Source: Prochloraceae cyanobacterium | Lineage (GTDB): Bacteria; Cyanobacteriota; Cyanobacteriia; Cyanobacteriales; JASJDA01 | Direction of reading: 5' to 3' | Assembly: GCA_030065755.1 (NCBI GenBank) | Contig: JASJDA010000029.1 | Location: 1-36,137 of the forward strand | DNA length: 36,137 bases | Shown: in pieces, positions 16,691-24,070 of the stretch | Layout: every line of letters begins with the position of its first letter | Position numbering within the stretch: the first letter of the stretch is position 1 | Translations under genes and position numbers: made by a program | Notes under the pieces: model-generated | Database searches by the model: none | What the model saw: the letters and a program-made list of their open reading frames with translations, nothing else | Told to the model about the DNA's origin: nothing

Positions 16691-17566
16691 AGAACTCCTT
16701 TTAAACAATCCCTGGGGACGCACTAGTAGCATAACAATCATAATCACCAAAGCTACCCCTAGCTTATATTGAGAACTGAGGAGTAAAACGCTTAATTCTT
16801 GAGCCACACCAATAACTAACGCACCTGCGATCGCGCCGTAAACATTGCCAATACCTCCAAGAGTAATAGAGGCGAACATGGGTAAAATTAGAAACCAACC
16901 CATATTAGGTCTAATAGTAGTAATTAAACCGTACATCGCTCCCCCAAGGGCAGTTAAAGTACCAGTAATAATCCAAGTCCACAGAACAACTCGCTCTACA
17001 TTAATCCCCGATACCCTTGCCAAGTCAATATTATCGGCAACTGCCCGCATTGCCTTGCCAATTTTAGTATTTTGCAGCAAAAAGTGTAAAACTAAAACTG
17101 CTATCAGAGCCAAAACAATAACAACTTGATGATAAAAAGGCATCATAATTCCGCCTACATCTATGGCTTCTTCTCTAAATAAATCGTAGGACTGGTTGCT
17201 ACTTCCCCAAATAAAAAGAATGCCATTGCGTATAAACAAAGCCAAACCAATGGAAATAATAATCAAAGTAGTAGAAGTGGCACGCCGATCGCGCATCGGT
17301 TTCCACAGCAGTTGTTCGGCAATTAACATCCCCCCTATCGTACCTACAGCGCCTAAAACCATAGATATCCAGATATTTACCCCAAAAGTGTTAAAAACCC
17401 AAGTAAGATAAGCTCCTAGGGTCATAAAATCGCCGTGGGCAAAATTAGATATTCTTAAAATACTGTAGGTAAGAGTCAGTCCAATTGCTGCTAAAGCGAT
17501 GATGCTACCTACAGTAATACCGTTGAACGTCAGTTGAGCGAGATCGAGAAACGATACTGATTGCAT
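16688..17566 (-). CDS. LivH/NatD-type branched-chain or neutral amino acid ABC permease
   Basis: A 292-aa inner-membrane permease of the LivH family with about eight hydrophobic segments. Family hallmarks visible are GLTLTYSILRISNFAHGD near the N terminus, the NIDLARVSGINVERV cytoplasmic loop that contacts the ATPase, and LGGIGNVYGAIAGALVIG. In cyanobacteria such proteins belong to the N-I/N-II amino acid systems (NatD). Its usual partners (second permease, LivG/LivF ATPases, binding protein) are not adjacent. It starts 6 bases after an ABC-2-type ATPase that is not its normal partner. Confidence 0.87.
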   Translation of the reverse strand: MQSVSFLDLAQLTFNGITVGSIIALAAIGLTLTYSILRISNFAHGDFMTLGAYLTWVFNTFGVNIWISMVLGAVGTIGGMLIAEQLLWKPMRDRRATSTTLIIISIGLALFIRNGILFIWGSSNQSYDLFREEAIDVGGIMMPFYHQVVIVLALIAVLVLHFLLQNTKIGKAMRAVADNIDLARVSGINVERVVLWTWIITGTLTALGGAMYGLITTIRPNMGWFLILPMFASITLGGIGNVYGAIAGALVIGVAQELSVLLLSSQYKLGVALVIMIVMLLVRPQGLFKRSS

Positions 17567-17572
17567 TCTTAT

Positions 17573-18592
17573 TTATTTTGTTGTTGTTGGGTTGGGGGAT
17601 TCTTTTTCTTCTTCTTTTTGATCTTCAGAAGAGCGATTGCTAACCGACTTTTCTTGAGTGGTTAATTCTAAAAATACATCTTCTAAACTAGGACGAGTGC
17701 GTCGCATTTCATATAATCCCAAACCAGAATTAACAATTGCTGCGGCGATATCTTTACCTGGTTCTGCTTCCGGTTTTAAACTAATGCGGAGTAAAAAGCG
17801 ATTGTCAGCTTCTTTTTCACTATGGCGATCGACCTCTACTGCAAAAACCCCAGGTATGGCTTCGAGATCTTTTTGTATCTCCATAACATCCCCTTCTACT
17901 TCAATTTCGTAACCCGAATCTCCTGCTAATTCTCTTTTAAGATTATCGGGGGTATTAGTGGCGACTACTTTTCCTTTATTAATAATAGTGACGCGATCGC
18001 AAGTCATGCTCACTTCTGGCAATATGTGAGTAGAAAGAATAATTGTATGCTCTCCTGCTAGACTTTTAATTAAATCTCGTACTGCAATAATTTGTCTGGG
18101 ATCTAGACCGACTGTGGGCTCGTCTAAAATAATTACGGGGGGTTCGTGAACAATTGCTTGGGCAATACCCACCCTTTGGCGATACCCTTTAGAAAGCTTG
18201 TCAATTATAACTTTCCGCTTATCTTCCAACTGACAGCGTTTTATTGCTGAAGCGATTTTTTTGGCGCGATCGCCTGCTGGAATACCTTTAATTCTGGCGA
18301 CAAAATATAAAAATCCTTCTACTGTCATCTCAGGATATAGAGGGGGAGTTTCTGGTAAATAACCAATTCGCCTTCGTACTTCCATCGACTGTTCGTGAAC
18401 GTCATAGCCTGCAATTTTAGCTGTTCCAGTGGTAGCGGGTATGTATCCAGCTAAAATTCTCATAGTAGTGGTCTTCCCTGCGCCATTTGGTCCCAGAAAA
18501 CCGAGTATTTCGCCTGCTTCTACAGAGAAATGGACTTCTTCTATAGCTTTGGTTGAACCGTATACTTTACTTAAATGTTCTACTTCAATCAT
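17573..18592 (-). CDS. ABC-2-type transporter ATP-binding protein
   Basis: A 339-aa ATPase. Walker A is GPNGAGKTT near residue 35, the signature is LSKGYRQR, Walker B is VIILDEPT and the switch His lies in ILSTHIL. The segment after about residue 215 is the extra regulatory domain seen in NatA/CcmA/GldA-like ATPases, and the tail is acidic and Pro/Thr-rich. These proteins usually power ABC-2 permeases for lipid, polysaccharide or drug export. No such permease is next to it; the following gene is livH. A heptamer array abuts its start codon, leaving no clear ribosome site. Confidence 0.88.
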   Translation of the reverse strand: MIEVEHLSKVYGSTKAIEEVHFSVEAGEILGFLGPNGAGKTTTMRILAGYIPATTGTAKIAGYDVHEQSMEVRRRIGYLPETPPLYPEMTVEGFLYFVARIKGIPAGDRAKKIASAIKRCQLEDKRKVIIDKLSKGYRQRVGIAQAIVHEPPVIILDEPTVGLDPRQIIAVRDLIKSLAGEHTIILSTHILPEVSMTCDRVTIINKGKVVATNTPDNLKRELAGDSGYEIEVEGDVMEIQKDLEAIPGVFAVEVDRHSEKEADNRFLLRISLKPEAEPGKDIAAAIVNSGLGLYEMRRTRPSLEDVFLELTTQEKSVSNRSSEDQKEEEKESPNPTTTK

Positions 18593-18594
18593 CC

Positions 18595-18729
18595 TGCTGT
18601 TGGCTGTTGGCTGTTGGCTGTTGGCTGTTGGCTATTGGCTGTTGGCTGTTTGCTATCTGTTATTCTCCTTTACTCCCCACACTCCCCACACTCCGCACAC
18701 TCCCTACACTCCCCCTCTCCCTGTTCCCT
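18595..18729. repeat. TTGGCTG heptamer array plus CT-rich tract
   Basis: Eight or so TTGGCTG/TTGGCTA units at 18595-18652 start 2 bases from the ABC ATPase start codon. A tract of ACTCCCCAC/CTCCC units runs from about 18672 to 18729 and ends at the stop of the neighbouring membrane-protein gene. The order of heptamer then CT tract is the same as at 11735-11874. Confidence 0.85.
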
Positions 18730-18730
18730 T

Positions 18731-19168
18731 TTAATGAAATTTTTCAATCCAATTGCGATCTAATGCTAAATCTAGGGTAAAACGAGCAACAGCAAAACAG
18801 AAAATACTTTCTATCCCCAAGCAAACTAATAAATAGAAGCTTTCCCTTAAATTATCGGATATTTCTGCTATTGCTAATCCCCTCACTAACCCAAAAGCTA
18901 GTACCGCACCATCCTTGAGAAAAGCATTTCGATCGTCTGACCCAATAATATAACGATAGGTAACGCCAAACAGGAACCCACTTAAGTACGCAAATGTTCC
19001 CTTGACTAATAAATTTACCAGCCCTATTTTTGGCAGGAAAGCAAATATTTCCCATTGTGGTGCCAGTATAAAAACATTGATTAACACTGTCATGCCGTAG
19101 GCAACCGCAAAGGCAAAACCTGCCAAAATGCCTGTTTTGAGGGATTCTATCCTTTGGGTCTCTAACAT
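18731..19168 (-). CDS. conserved-type membrane protein of unknown function
   Basis: A 145-aa protein from the ATG at 19166-19168, chosen because GGAGTGAAG lies directly upstream; an in-frame TTG at 19183 is less likely. Four hydrophobic segments are visible (about residues 12-35, 50-72, 83-98 and 107-135). A charged loop (GSDDRNAFLKDG) lies between the second and third. I do not recognise a functional family. It is transcribed toward the ABC ATPase but is separated from it by the repeat array. Confidence 0.7.
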   Translation of the reverse strand: MLETQRIESLKTGILAGFAFAVAYGMTVLINVFILAPQWEIFAFLPKIGLVNLLVKGTFAYLSGFLFGVTYRYIIGSDDRNAFLKDGAVLAFGLVRGLAIAEISDNLRESFYLLVCLGIESIFCFAVARFTLDLALDRNWIEKFH

Positions 19169-19306
19169 CTTCACTCCGCACAACTCCGGTCTTCTCGAAG
19201 TTTAACGTAAACTATAGAAAATACCAGGGAAACACCATATAAAATAATAAATATCACAATTGTGGTTGTTGTTTTTTAGCTGTTGTTTCAACGGACAGGT
19301 ATAAAC

Positions 19307-19396
19307 ATGGATATATTGACACTTGGTTGGGTTGCTATTTTAAGTTTATTTACTTGGTCGATCGCTATGGTAGTTTGGGGTCGCAACGGTTTTTAG
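19307..19396 (+). CDS. petN: cytochrome b6f complex subunit PetN
   Basis: A 29-aa single-helix subunit of the cytochrome b6f complex in the thylakoid membrane, needed for complex assembly and stability. The reading is [10 protein letters not shown] at the start and VVWGRNGF at the end, which matches PetN across cyanobacteria and chloroplasts almost residue for residue. The length of 29 is exactly usual. An ACAGG a few bases upstream may serve as the ribosome site. It is the clearest mark of an oxygenic phototroph in the window. Confidence 0.97.
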   Translation: MDILTLGWVAILSLFTWSIAMVVWGRNGF

Positions 19397-19402
19397 ATAG
19401 CA

Positions 19403-19549
19403 GTGAAAACAAGTTATTTTGCTAATATCCTATTCTTAAGCGCGTTTGGCCTACTGATCTTGGTCAGTTTCGGTATATTGTATTTAACCTCACTAGAATG
19501 GCGCGATCGTCGCCGTCAAGATCGGGATAAACGCTCTGCCAAACGCTAG
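19403..19549 (+). CDS. 48-aa single-helix membrane protein downstream of petN
   Basis: The GTG at 19403 opens a frame 6 bases after the petN stop. The protein has one hydrophobic helix (about residues 7-28, ILFLSAFGLLILVSFGILYL) and a very basic, polar tail of 18 residues (EWRDRRRQDRDKR). A positive tail and close coupling to petN suggest a cotranscribed thylakoid or inner-membrane protein. I do not know its function. A strong hairpin ends the pair. Confidence 0.65.
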   Translation: MKTSYFANILFLSAFGLLILVSFGILYLTSLEWRDRRRQDRDKRSAKR

Positions 19550-19567
19550 ACTTTCCATAAAACAAAA

Positions 19568-19608
19568 AGCGATCGATAGAAAAGTATTATCTAAAACTAT
19601 CGATCGCT
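19568..19608 (+). terminator. HIP1-containing hairpin after petN pair
   Basis: AGCGATCGATAG (19568-19579) pairs perfectly over 12 bases with CTATCGATCGCT (19597-19608), with a 17-base loop, followed by AATTATTAAATA. The stem is built around HIP1 (GCGATCG). The T content after it is modest, so termination is likely but not certain. Confidence 0.55.
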
Positions 19609-19664
19609 AATTATTAAATATAATGTAAGCAATAAATAGCAAGAATTATTTAGAGACAATTAAT

Positions 19665-19772
19665 ATGGATTCTTCCTATTTTGAATATTTGATAGGTGTA
19701 GAAGCGATCGTTTTGTTATTATTAACTCTTGGATATTTTTTAAGAAGAAAACTAAAGAAAAAGAAAAAATAA
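19665..19772 (+). CDS. 35-aa single-helix membrane peptide
   Basis: A short frame from the ATG at 19665. It encodes an acidic start (MDSSYFEYL), one hydrophobic helix (about residues 9-25) and a poly-lysine tail. This plan is typical of small photosystem or membrane-complex proteins, but the sequence matches none that I know. The ribosome site is weak, so it may be spurious. Confidence 0.4.
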   Translation: MDSSYFEYLIGVEAIVLLLLTLGYFLRRKLKKKKK

Positions 19773-20203
19773 AAAAATTACAGTTATCTCGCTTTACTCG
19801 AAGTTAAAAGTCTATAGCTCCGTAGCGAATGAATCCTCACCTATAATCTTTGATTTAGGTGGGGCGCGTTCAAATAAGTAAATACTCTCGCGGCATCTTT
19901 TTCGTCATCGTTGGGAGAGGGGAGTGTGGGGGGTGTGGTTAGATCGAAAGTTGCCATGTAGATATTTCGATCGATGTGAAGCAACTTATAGTCTTTTGGA
20001 ATCTATATATCAAGTTGCATAAAGAGTCATAACAAATCATATCACCTGAAATGCTTGTCAATCTAGGGCTTAAGAGAATTTAAAGAAAAAAAAATAAAAA
20101 AACTGTGGACAAGTGTTCTTTTTATTGTTCAAGCTGGGAAATCTATTACTAGGAAGGAAAAGACCAACCTTATTTTTACCGGACTAGTAATTAATAAATC
20201 GCT
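19773..20203. other. upstream region of sigC
   Basis: A 431-base gap. CCTCACCTA (19835-19843) is mirrored by TAGGTGGGG (19856-19864) with one mismatch, a possible hairpin. A G-rich stretch lies at about 19913-19938. AT-rich sequence with A-runs occupies 20080-20100, and AGGAAGGAAAAG at 20150-20161 is purine-rich but rather far from the sigC start. The long leader suggests regulated expression; no promoter could be assigned firmly. Confidence 0.5.
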
Positions 20204-21460
20204 ATGTTAGCTACTGCTTTATATATTGACACAGAGAAAGATAATGCCCTTTCTACACAAAACTTGGAAGTTGACGATACTAACGATGCGGATAAAGATG
20301 TCAAATCGGCAGAAGATTGGGTAGAAATTGATTCAGAAGAGGTAGATTCAACTAGTGTCTCTAAAAGAAGTACCCGTAACACTACCGATCTGGTTCGATT
20401 ATATCTTCAAGAAATAGGTCGGGTTCCCCTGCTCAGAAAAGATGAGGAAGTATCAAAAGCTCAACAAATTCAGCGCCACATCCAATTAATAGAAATCCGC
20501 AATGAAGCTGCTGATATTGCCGATCCGGTAATAAAGCCCTTTGTTGAAGTACTTGAAGTCCACGATCGCCTAATGTCCCAACTGAGTCACCGTCCCTCTA
20601 TTAAACGGTGGGCTAGGACTGTCGGTCTTGAGATTACTCAACTTAAAGATACTTTATCCGCAGGGAAAAAGCGCTGGGCTGAGGTAGCTCAAATCAGCGT
20701 CAAAGAACTAGAAGTAATTGAAAAAACAGGTGTTCGGGCAAAAGAACACATGATCAAAGCTAACCTGCGGCTAGTAGTTTCAGTAGCGAAAAAATACCAA
20801 AATCGCGGCTTGGAACTACTCGATCTGATTCAGGAAGGAACTCTGGGATTAGAGCGAGCAGTAGAAAAGTTTGACCCCACTAAAGGATATCGCTTCAGTA
20901 CTTATGCTTACTGGTGGATTCGTCAAGGCATTACCAGAGCGATCGCTACTCAAAGCCGTACTATTCGCCTACCAGTTCACATCACTGAAAAACTCAACAA
21001 AATCAAAAAGGCTCAACGCAAAATCTCTCAAGAAAAAGGTTGTACCCCTAGCATCGACGAAATTGCTAAAGAATTAGATATGTCTTCTTCTCAAGTAAGA
21101 GACGTATTGGTGCGAGTACCTCGCTCCGTTTCTCTAGAACTTAAAGTTGGTAAAGACAAAGATACCGAACTTGGGGATCTACTCGAAACTCAAAGTGCTT
21201 CTCCTGAAGACAATTTGATGCGCGAAGCTCTACATCGAGATCTACTCAACCTTCTCGACGATCTAACCAGCCGCGAAAGAGATGTTATTCAAATGCGTTT
21301 CGGCTTAAAAGATGGCAAACCTTATTCCCTAGCAGAAATTGGTCGCGCTCTCGAACTTTCTCGCGAACGAGTCAGACAAATTGAATCTAAAGCCCTACAA
21401 AAGCTAAGACAACCCAAACGTTTGAACCTAGTACGGGACTATTTGGAATCTTTAGAATAG
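20204..21460 (+). CDS. sigC: group-2 RNA polymerase sigma factor, SigC type
   Basis: A 418-aa sigma-70 factor. Region 1.2 is DLVRLYLQEIGRVPLL, region 2 contains NLRLVVSVAKKYQNRG and YAYWWIRQGITRAIA, region 3 begins IRLPVHITEKLNKI, and region 4 ends LELSRERVRQIESKALQKLRQ. The acidic N-terminal leader with a start like LATALYIDTE and a long non-conserved stretch between 1.2 and 2.1 match cyanobacterial SigC rather than primary SigA. SigC is a non-essential group-2 factor linked to carbon/nitrogen status, stationary phase and heat acclimation. It is monocistronic, ended by a strong hairpin. Confidence 0.88.
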   Translation: MLATALYIDTEKDNALSTQNLEVDDTNDADKDVKSAEDWVEIDSEEVDSTSVSKRSTRNTTDLVRLYLQEIGRVPLLRKDEEVSKAQQIQRHIQLIEIRNEAADIADPVIKPFVEVLEVHDRLMSQLSHRPSIKRWARTVGLEITQLKDTLSAGKKRWAEVAQISVKELEVIEKTGVRAKEHMIKANLRLVVSVAKKYQNRGLELLDLIQEGTLGLERAVEKFDPTKGYRFSTYAYWWIRQGITRAIATQSRTIRLPVHITEKLNKIKKAQRKISQEKGCTPSIDEIAKELDMSSSQVRDVLVRVPRSVSLELKVGKDKDTELGDLLETQSASPEDNLMREALHRDLLNLLDDLTSRERDVIQMRFGLKDGKPYSLAEIGRALELSRERVRQIESKALQKLRQPKRLNLVRDYLESLE

Positions 21461-21504
21461 ATCCTAGCTGCTTCAAAAGTAAGATTGCCGTGCTGTTCCT
21501 CAAA

Positions 21505-21543
21505 AGGTTGCTCGCTAAAAGCGATTGAGATAACGAGCAACCT
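21505..21543 (+). terminator. sigC terminator
   Basis: AGGTTGCTCG (21505-21514) pairs perfectly with CGAGCAACCT (21534-21543) over 10 bases, with a 19-base loop, followed by ATTAATTTTTAAATT. It ends sigC and also precedes the stop of the convergent 58-aa gene. Confidence 0.7.
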
Positions 21544-21551
21544 ATTAATTT

Positions 21552-21728
21552 TTAAATTAAGTCTGCTTTATGGCAAATAACTGCAAACAAAGCAGCCATA
21601 CCAGTAATTGCTAATGCTATCAAAGGGTGTTGTCCTTGGCTAACAGCAAAAGAAGTTACTACTCCAGCTCCTAATGCCGCAGTTGCAGCCGCCCCTAAAA
21701 AATCTTTGTTTGTATTTTTATCGTACAT
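21552..21728 (-). CDS. 58-aa small membrane protein
   Basis: The ATG at 21726-21728 follows GGAAAG on the minus strand at a usable distance. The protein starts MYDKNTNKDFLG and has two Ala/Gly-rich hydrophobic stretches (about residues 11-29 and 35-52) joined by the turn SQGQHP. It ends HKADLI. It converges on sigC. The family is unknown to me; the good ribosome site and clear membrane plan argue that it is real. Confidence 0.65.
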   Translation of the reverse strand: MYDKNTNKDFLGAAATAALGAGVVTSFAVSQGQHPLIALAITGMAALFAVICHKADLI

Positions 21729-21998
21729 ATATCGATCTTTCCAACAGTTAAATTGTTAATGTTTTTTCTTTTTTTTAACAACCAGTTGTTTAAAATTAAC
21801 ACTCTGATTTTATTGACTGGGAAAAAGCAGCAAATTCTGCAATTAAGGTTTAAATTTAGTTAAAAAACTTAACAAAAATATCCCCAGAAGTTTAACGATC
21901 GTCAGGAATAAAAATGATTTAAGAATTCGACAGTTCGTAACTTCAAAGTCAGTGGCAAAATCGATAGATAAGTGAACTATAAGATCGCAGAGTTACCT

Positions 21999-22316
21999 AT
22001 GTCTAAAACATATACAGTTGAACTGAATCACGAAGGAGAAAGTCACACTTTTCCAGTTACAGAAGGACAAACTGTTCTAGAAGCTGCTTGGAATGCGGGC
22101 ATAGAATTACCAAACTCTTGTAATGCTGGAGTTTGCACTACTTGTGCTGCTCAAATTCTAGAAGGTAATGTGGATCAGAGCGAGGCAATGGGAGTTTCTC
22201 CAGAACTGCGCCAGAAAGGCTACGCCCTACTGTGCGTATCTTATCCCCTTTCCGATTTAAAAATAGCAAGTGGAAAAGAAGAAGAAGTATATCAGCAACA
22301 GTTCGCCAGCCCTTAA
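21999..22316 (+). CDS. plant-type [2Fe-2S] ferredoxin
   Basis: A 105-aa ferredoxin from the ATG at 21999 (MSKTYTVEL); a GTG at 21972 gives a 9-residue leader that the family lacks. The cluster ligands are Cys41, Cys46, Cys49 and Cys79 (CX4CX2CX29C), as in photosynthetic ferredoxin. Such proteins carry electrons from photosystem I to reductases and oxygenases. The sequence around the cluster (SCNAGVCTTCA) and the extended tail set it apart from the main PetF, so it is more likely an accessory ferredoxin. It could serve Rieske oxygenases such as those at 1-4.1 kb, but nothing links them here. Confidence 0.92.
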   Translation: MSKTYTVELNHEGESHTFPVTEGQTVLEAAWNAGIELPNSCNAGVCTTCAAQILEGNVDQSEAMGVSPELRQKGYALLCVSYPLSDLKIASGKEEEVYQQQFASP

Positions 22317-22380
22317 TCACGAGCGGGAAGTTTCCTAATAAGTGAAACGCAATTAGGAGTGAAGTGCGAATTTATTTTTG

Positions 22381-22735
22381 AGGCAAGTAAGTATGTTCTA
22401 TAATACATACGTTGCTTTTGAGCTAGGCGTATTTGTTCATTAGTTACTCTGAAGTGTGCCAGGTACGCAAGCTATCGATCTCAGTCAGAGACAACCCTCT
22501 ACCCCACTGATGGCAGATAAGACATAAGACCTCAAGGGTACGGTAGCCAAATATAAAATATGGGTCTGTGGAAGACGGACTCCTGCCTATTGAGGGAAGG
22601 TAAGACTAGCTATCTTTCGGGATAGAAAGCACGTCCCCGTGAAATGGGAAGCCTTGAAGACGAATAAAACCGTCCCTGAACCATCGTTAATGTTGGAAGC
22701 CCCAACCTTGGGGAAGCAGGTTGAGGTACTTCACG
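22381..22735 (+). mobile_element. structured non-coding block, probable IS200/IS605-type remnant
   Basis: A 355-base stretch without a gene but with several hairpins: GTATGT/ACATAC (22391-22410), CTATC/GATAG (22610-22625), a CCCCGTGAAATGGGA turn, and CCCCAA/TTGGGG (22700-22713), followed by AGGTTGAGGTACTTCAC. Hairpins of this kind near the ends, and a GAAGCCCC...GGGG element before a TTCAC end, are typical of the right end and omega-RNA region of IS200/IS605 tnpB elements in cyanobacteria. No tnpA or tnpB remains. Exact ends are uncertain. A riboswitch or other leader RNA is the main alternative. Confidence 0.4.
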
Positions 22736-22782
22736 ACTGCTATTATATTTCTATACTAAGGAGGGATAGTATTGTACAAAAA

Positions 22783-22953
22783 ATGACTACTCACTTTATT
22801 ACTGCCGAAATAGACTTAAAACAAACACCAGCTCAATTACAACAGTCCATAGAACAAGAACTAAATAAAAAGGGAGAACCCCTACGCTGGTCGATCGCCT
22901 TAGTGGACGCTCGAAAGCAAAAAGCTGTAGTTGAAGCTATAGTAACCAAGTGA
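22783..22953 (+). CDS. 56-aa conserved-type small soluble protein
   Basis: Start ATG at 22783 (MTTHFITAEIDL). An in-frame ATG at 22639 would read through the structured block and is rejected. The best ribosome site, AAGGAGGG at 22758-22765, is 17 bases upstream, which is far. The protein looks like a small alpha/beta unit with a central charged helix (QLQQSIEQELNKKG) and a C-terminal strand-helix (RWSIALVDARKQKAVVEAIV). It probably forms an operon with the DUF3326 gene 34 bases later. Function unknown. Confidence 0.65.
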   Translation: MTTHFITAEIDLKQTPAQLQQSIEQELNKKGEPLRWSIALVDARKQKAVVEAIVTK

Positions 22954-22987
22954 GTAGTGCTATTTGGCAGCACTTTTGACCGTACTC

Positions 22988-24070
22988 GTGCATCAACCTC
23001 CTTATACAGTTGTTTTAATTGTTCCCACTGGCGTAGGTGCCTCCATTGGCGGCTATGCCGGAGATGCAATGCCAGTAGCAAGAGCGATCGCCCAGGTAAG
23101 CGATCGCCTAATTACTCATCCTAATGTGCTTAACGGCGCTCAACTATACTGGCCCCTAGCTAATACCTCTTATGTCGAAGGATACGCCCTTGACAAATTT
23201 GCCAGTACGTGCTGGGGATTGCGTCCAGTTCGTCAAAATAAAGTGGGTCTCATTCTCGATCGGGCAATAGAACCAGAATTGAGGCTGCGTCACTTACAAG
23301 CAGCAGAGGCTACCAGAGCAACTTTGGGACTAAATTTGACCGACTGCACAGTCACAGATGCTTCCCTAGAAGTGCAACTGCGTATAGCTCCATCGGGAGC
23401 GAGTTGGGGAACGATCGGGAATACAGGCAGTTTATTGCGAGCGGCAGAAACTTTAATCGATCGAGCAGGAGCAGAAGCGATCGCGATTGTTGCTCGTTTT
23501 CCTGACGACACCGACAGCGAAATTCTACAAAACTATCGCCACGGAAAAGGTGTAGATCCCCTAGCTGGTGCTGAAGCAGTTATCTCTCACTTAATTGTCC
23601 GTACCTTTAAAATTCCTGCTGCTCACGCACCTGCTTTAATGCCTTTACCAGCAGACCCAGATGTATCGCCTCGCGCTGCTGCTGAAGAATTAGGTTATAC
23701 TTTTTTACCTTGTGTTTTAGTGGGTTTGAGTCGCGCCCCTCAGTTTATTATCAGCAAAGACAATTATACTCCCTCTCCACAAGATATATGGGCAGAACAA
23801 GTCGATGCTGTAGTAGTACCAGCAAGCGCTTGCGGTGGTAGTGCTGTAATGAGTTTCAGCAGTCTGGGAGTTCGGGTAGTTGCTGTTGAAGAAAATAAAA
23901 CCAAAATGGAAGTTTCCCCAGAATCTTTAGGCATCAAAGCGATTAGAGTAAACTCGTATTTAGAGGCGTTAGGTTTTTTAGTTACTCATCGCGCTGGTAT
24001 TAATCCTGACTCATTACGCCCAACTTTATCCTCTCTCAATTGCTTATCTGTTAACCGTGACCAATCCTAA
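22988..24070 (+). CDS. DUF3326 family protein
   Basis: A protein of about 360 aa matching the DUF3326 family of cyanobacteria and plastid-bearing eukaryotes, of unknown function. Recognisable blocks are VLIVPTGVGASIGGYAGDA at the N terminus, HPNVLNGAQLYWP, ELRLRHLQAAEATRATLG, YRHGKGVDPLAGAEAVISHL, and a Gly/Ser-rich CGGSAVMSFSSLG near the end. The GTG at 22988 is preferred because family members begin just before the VLIVPTG strand; a TTG at 22964 gives 8 more residues. The gene overlaps the CPBP protease gene by 14 bases. The conserved His, Cys and Gly-rich stretches suggest an enzyme, but no reaction can be named. Confidence 0.85.
   Translation: MHQPPYTVVLIVPTGVGASIGGYAGDAMPVARAIAQVSDRLITHPNVLNGAQLYWPLANTSYVEGYALDKFASTCWGLRPVRQNKVGLILDRAIEPELRLRHLQAAEATRATLGLNLTDCTVTDASLEVQLRIAPSGASWGTIGNTGSLLRAAETLIDRAGAEAIAIVARFPDDTDSEILQNYRHGKGVDPLAGAEAVISHLIVRTFKIPAAHAPALMPLPADPDVSPRAAAEELGYTFLPCVLVGLSRAPQFIISKDNYTPSPQDIWAEQVDAVVVPASACGGSAVMSFSSLGVRVVAVEENKTKMEVSPESLGIKAIRVNSYLEALGFLVTHRAGINPDSLRPTLSSLNCLSVNRDQS

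Noticed and set aside
22381-22735. Group II intron 3' end, rnpB, tmRNA or cobalamin riboswitch
   Set aside because: The key sequences (domain V hairpin, GAGGAAAGTCCGGGCTC, the tmRNA start, the B12 box) were looked for and not found.
22639-22782. N-terminal extension of the 56-aa protein
   Set aside because: The extension lies in the structured non-coding block and has no protein-like character; the ATG at 22783 gives a compact protein.
22988-24070. Cyanuric acid amidohydrolase or barbiturase identity
   Set aside because: I considered a ring-opening amidohydrolase because of the Gly/Ser-rich motifs, but the conserved blocks fit DUF3326 throughout.
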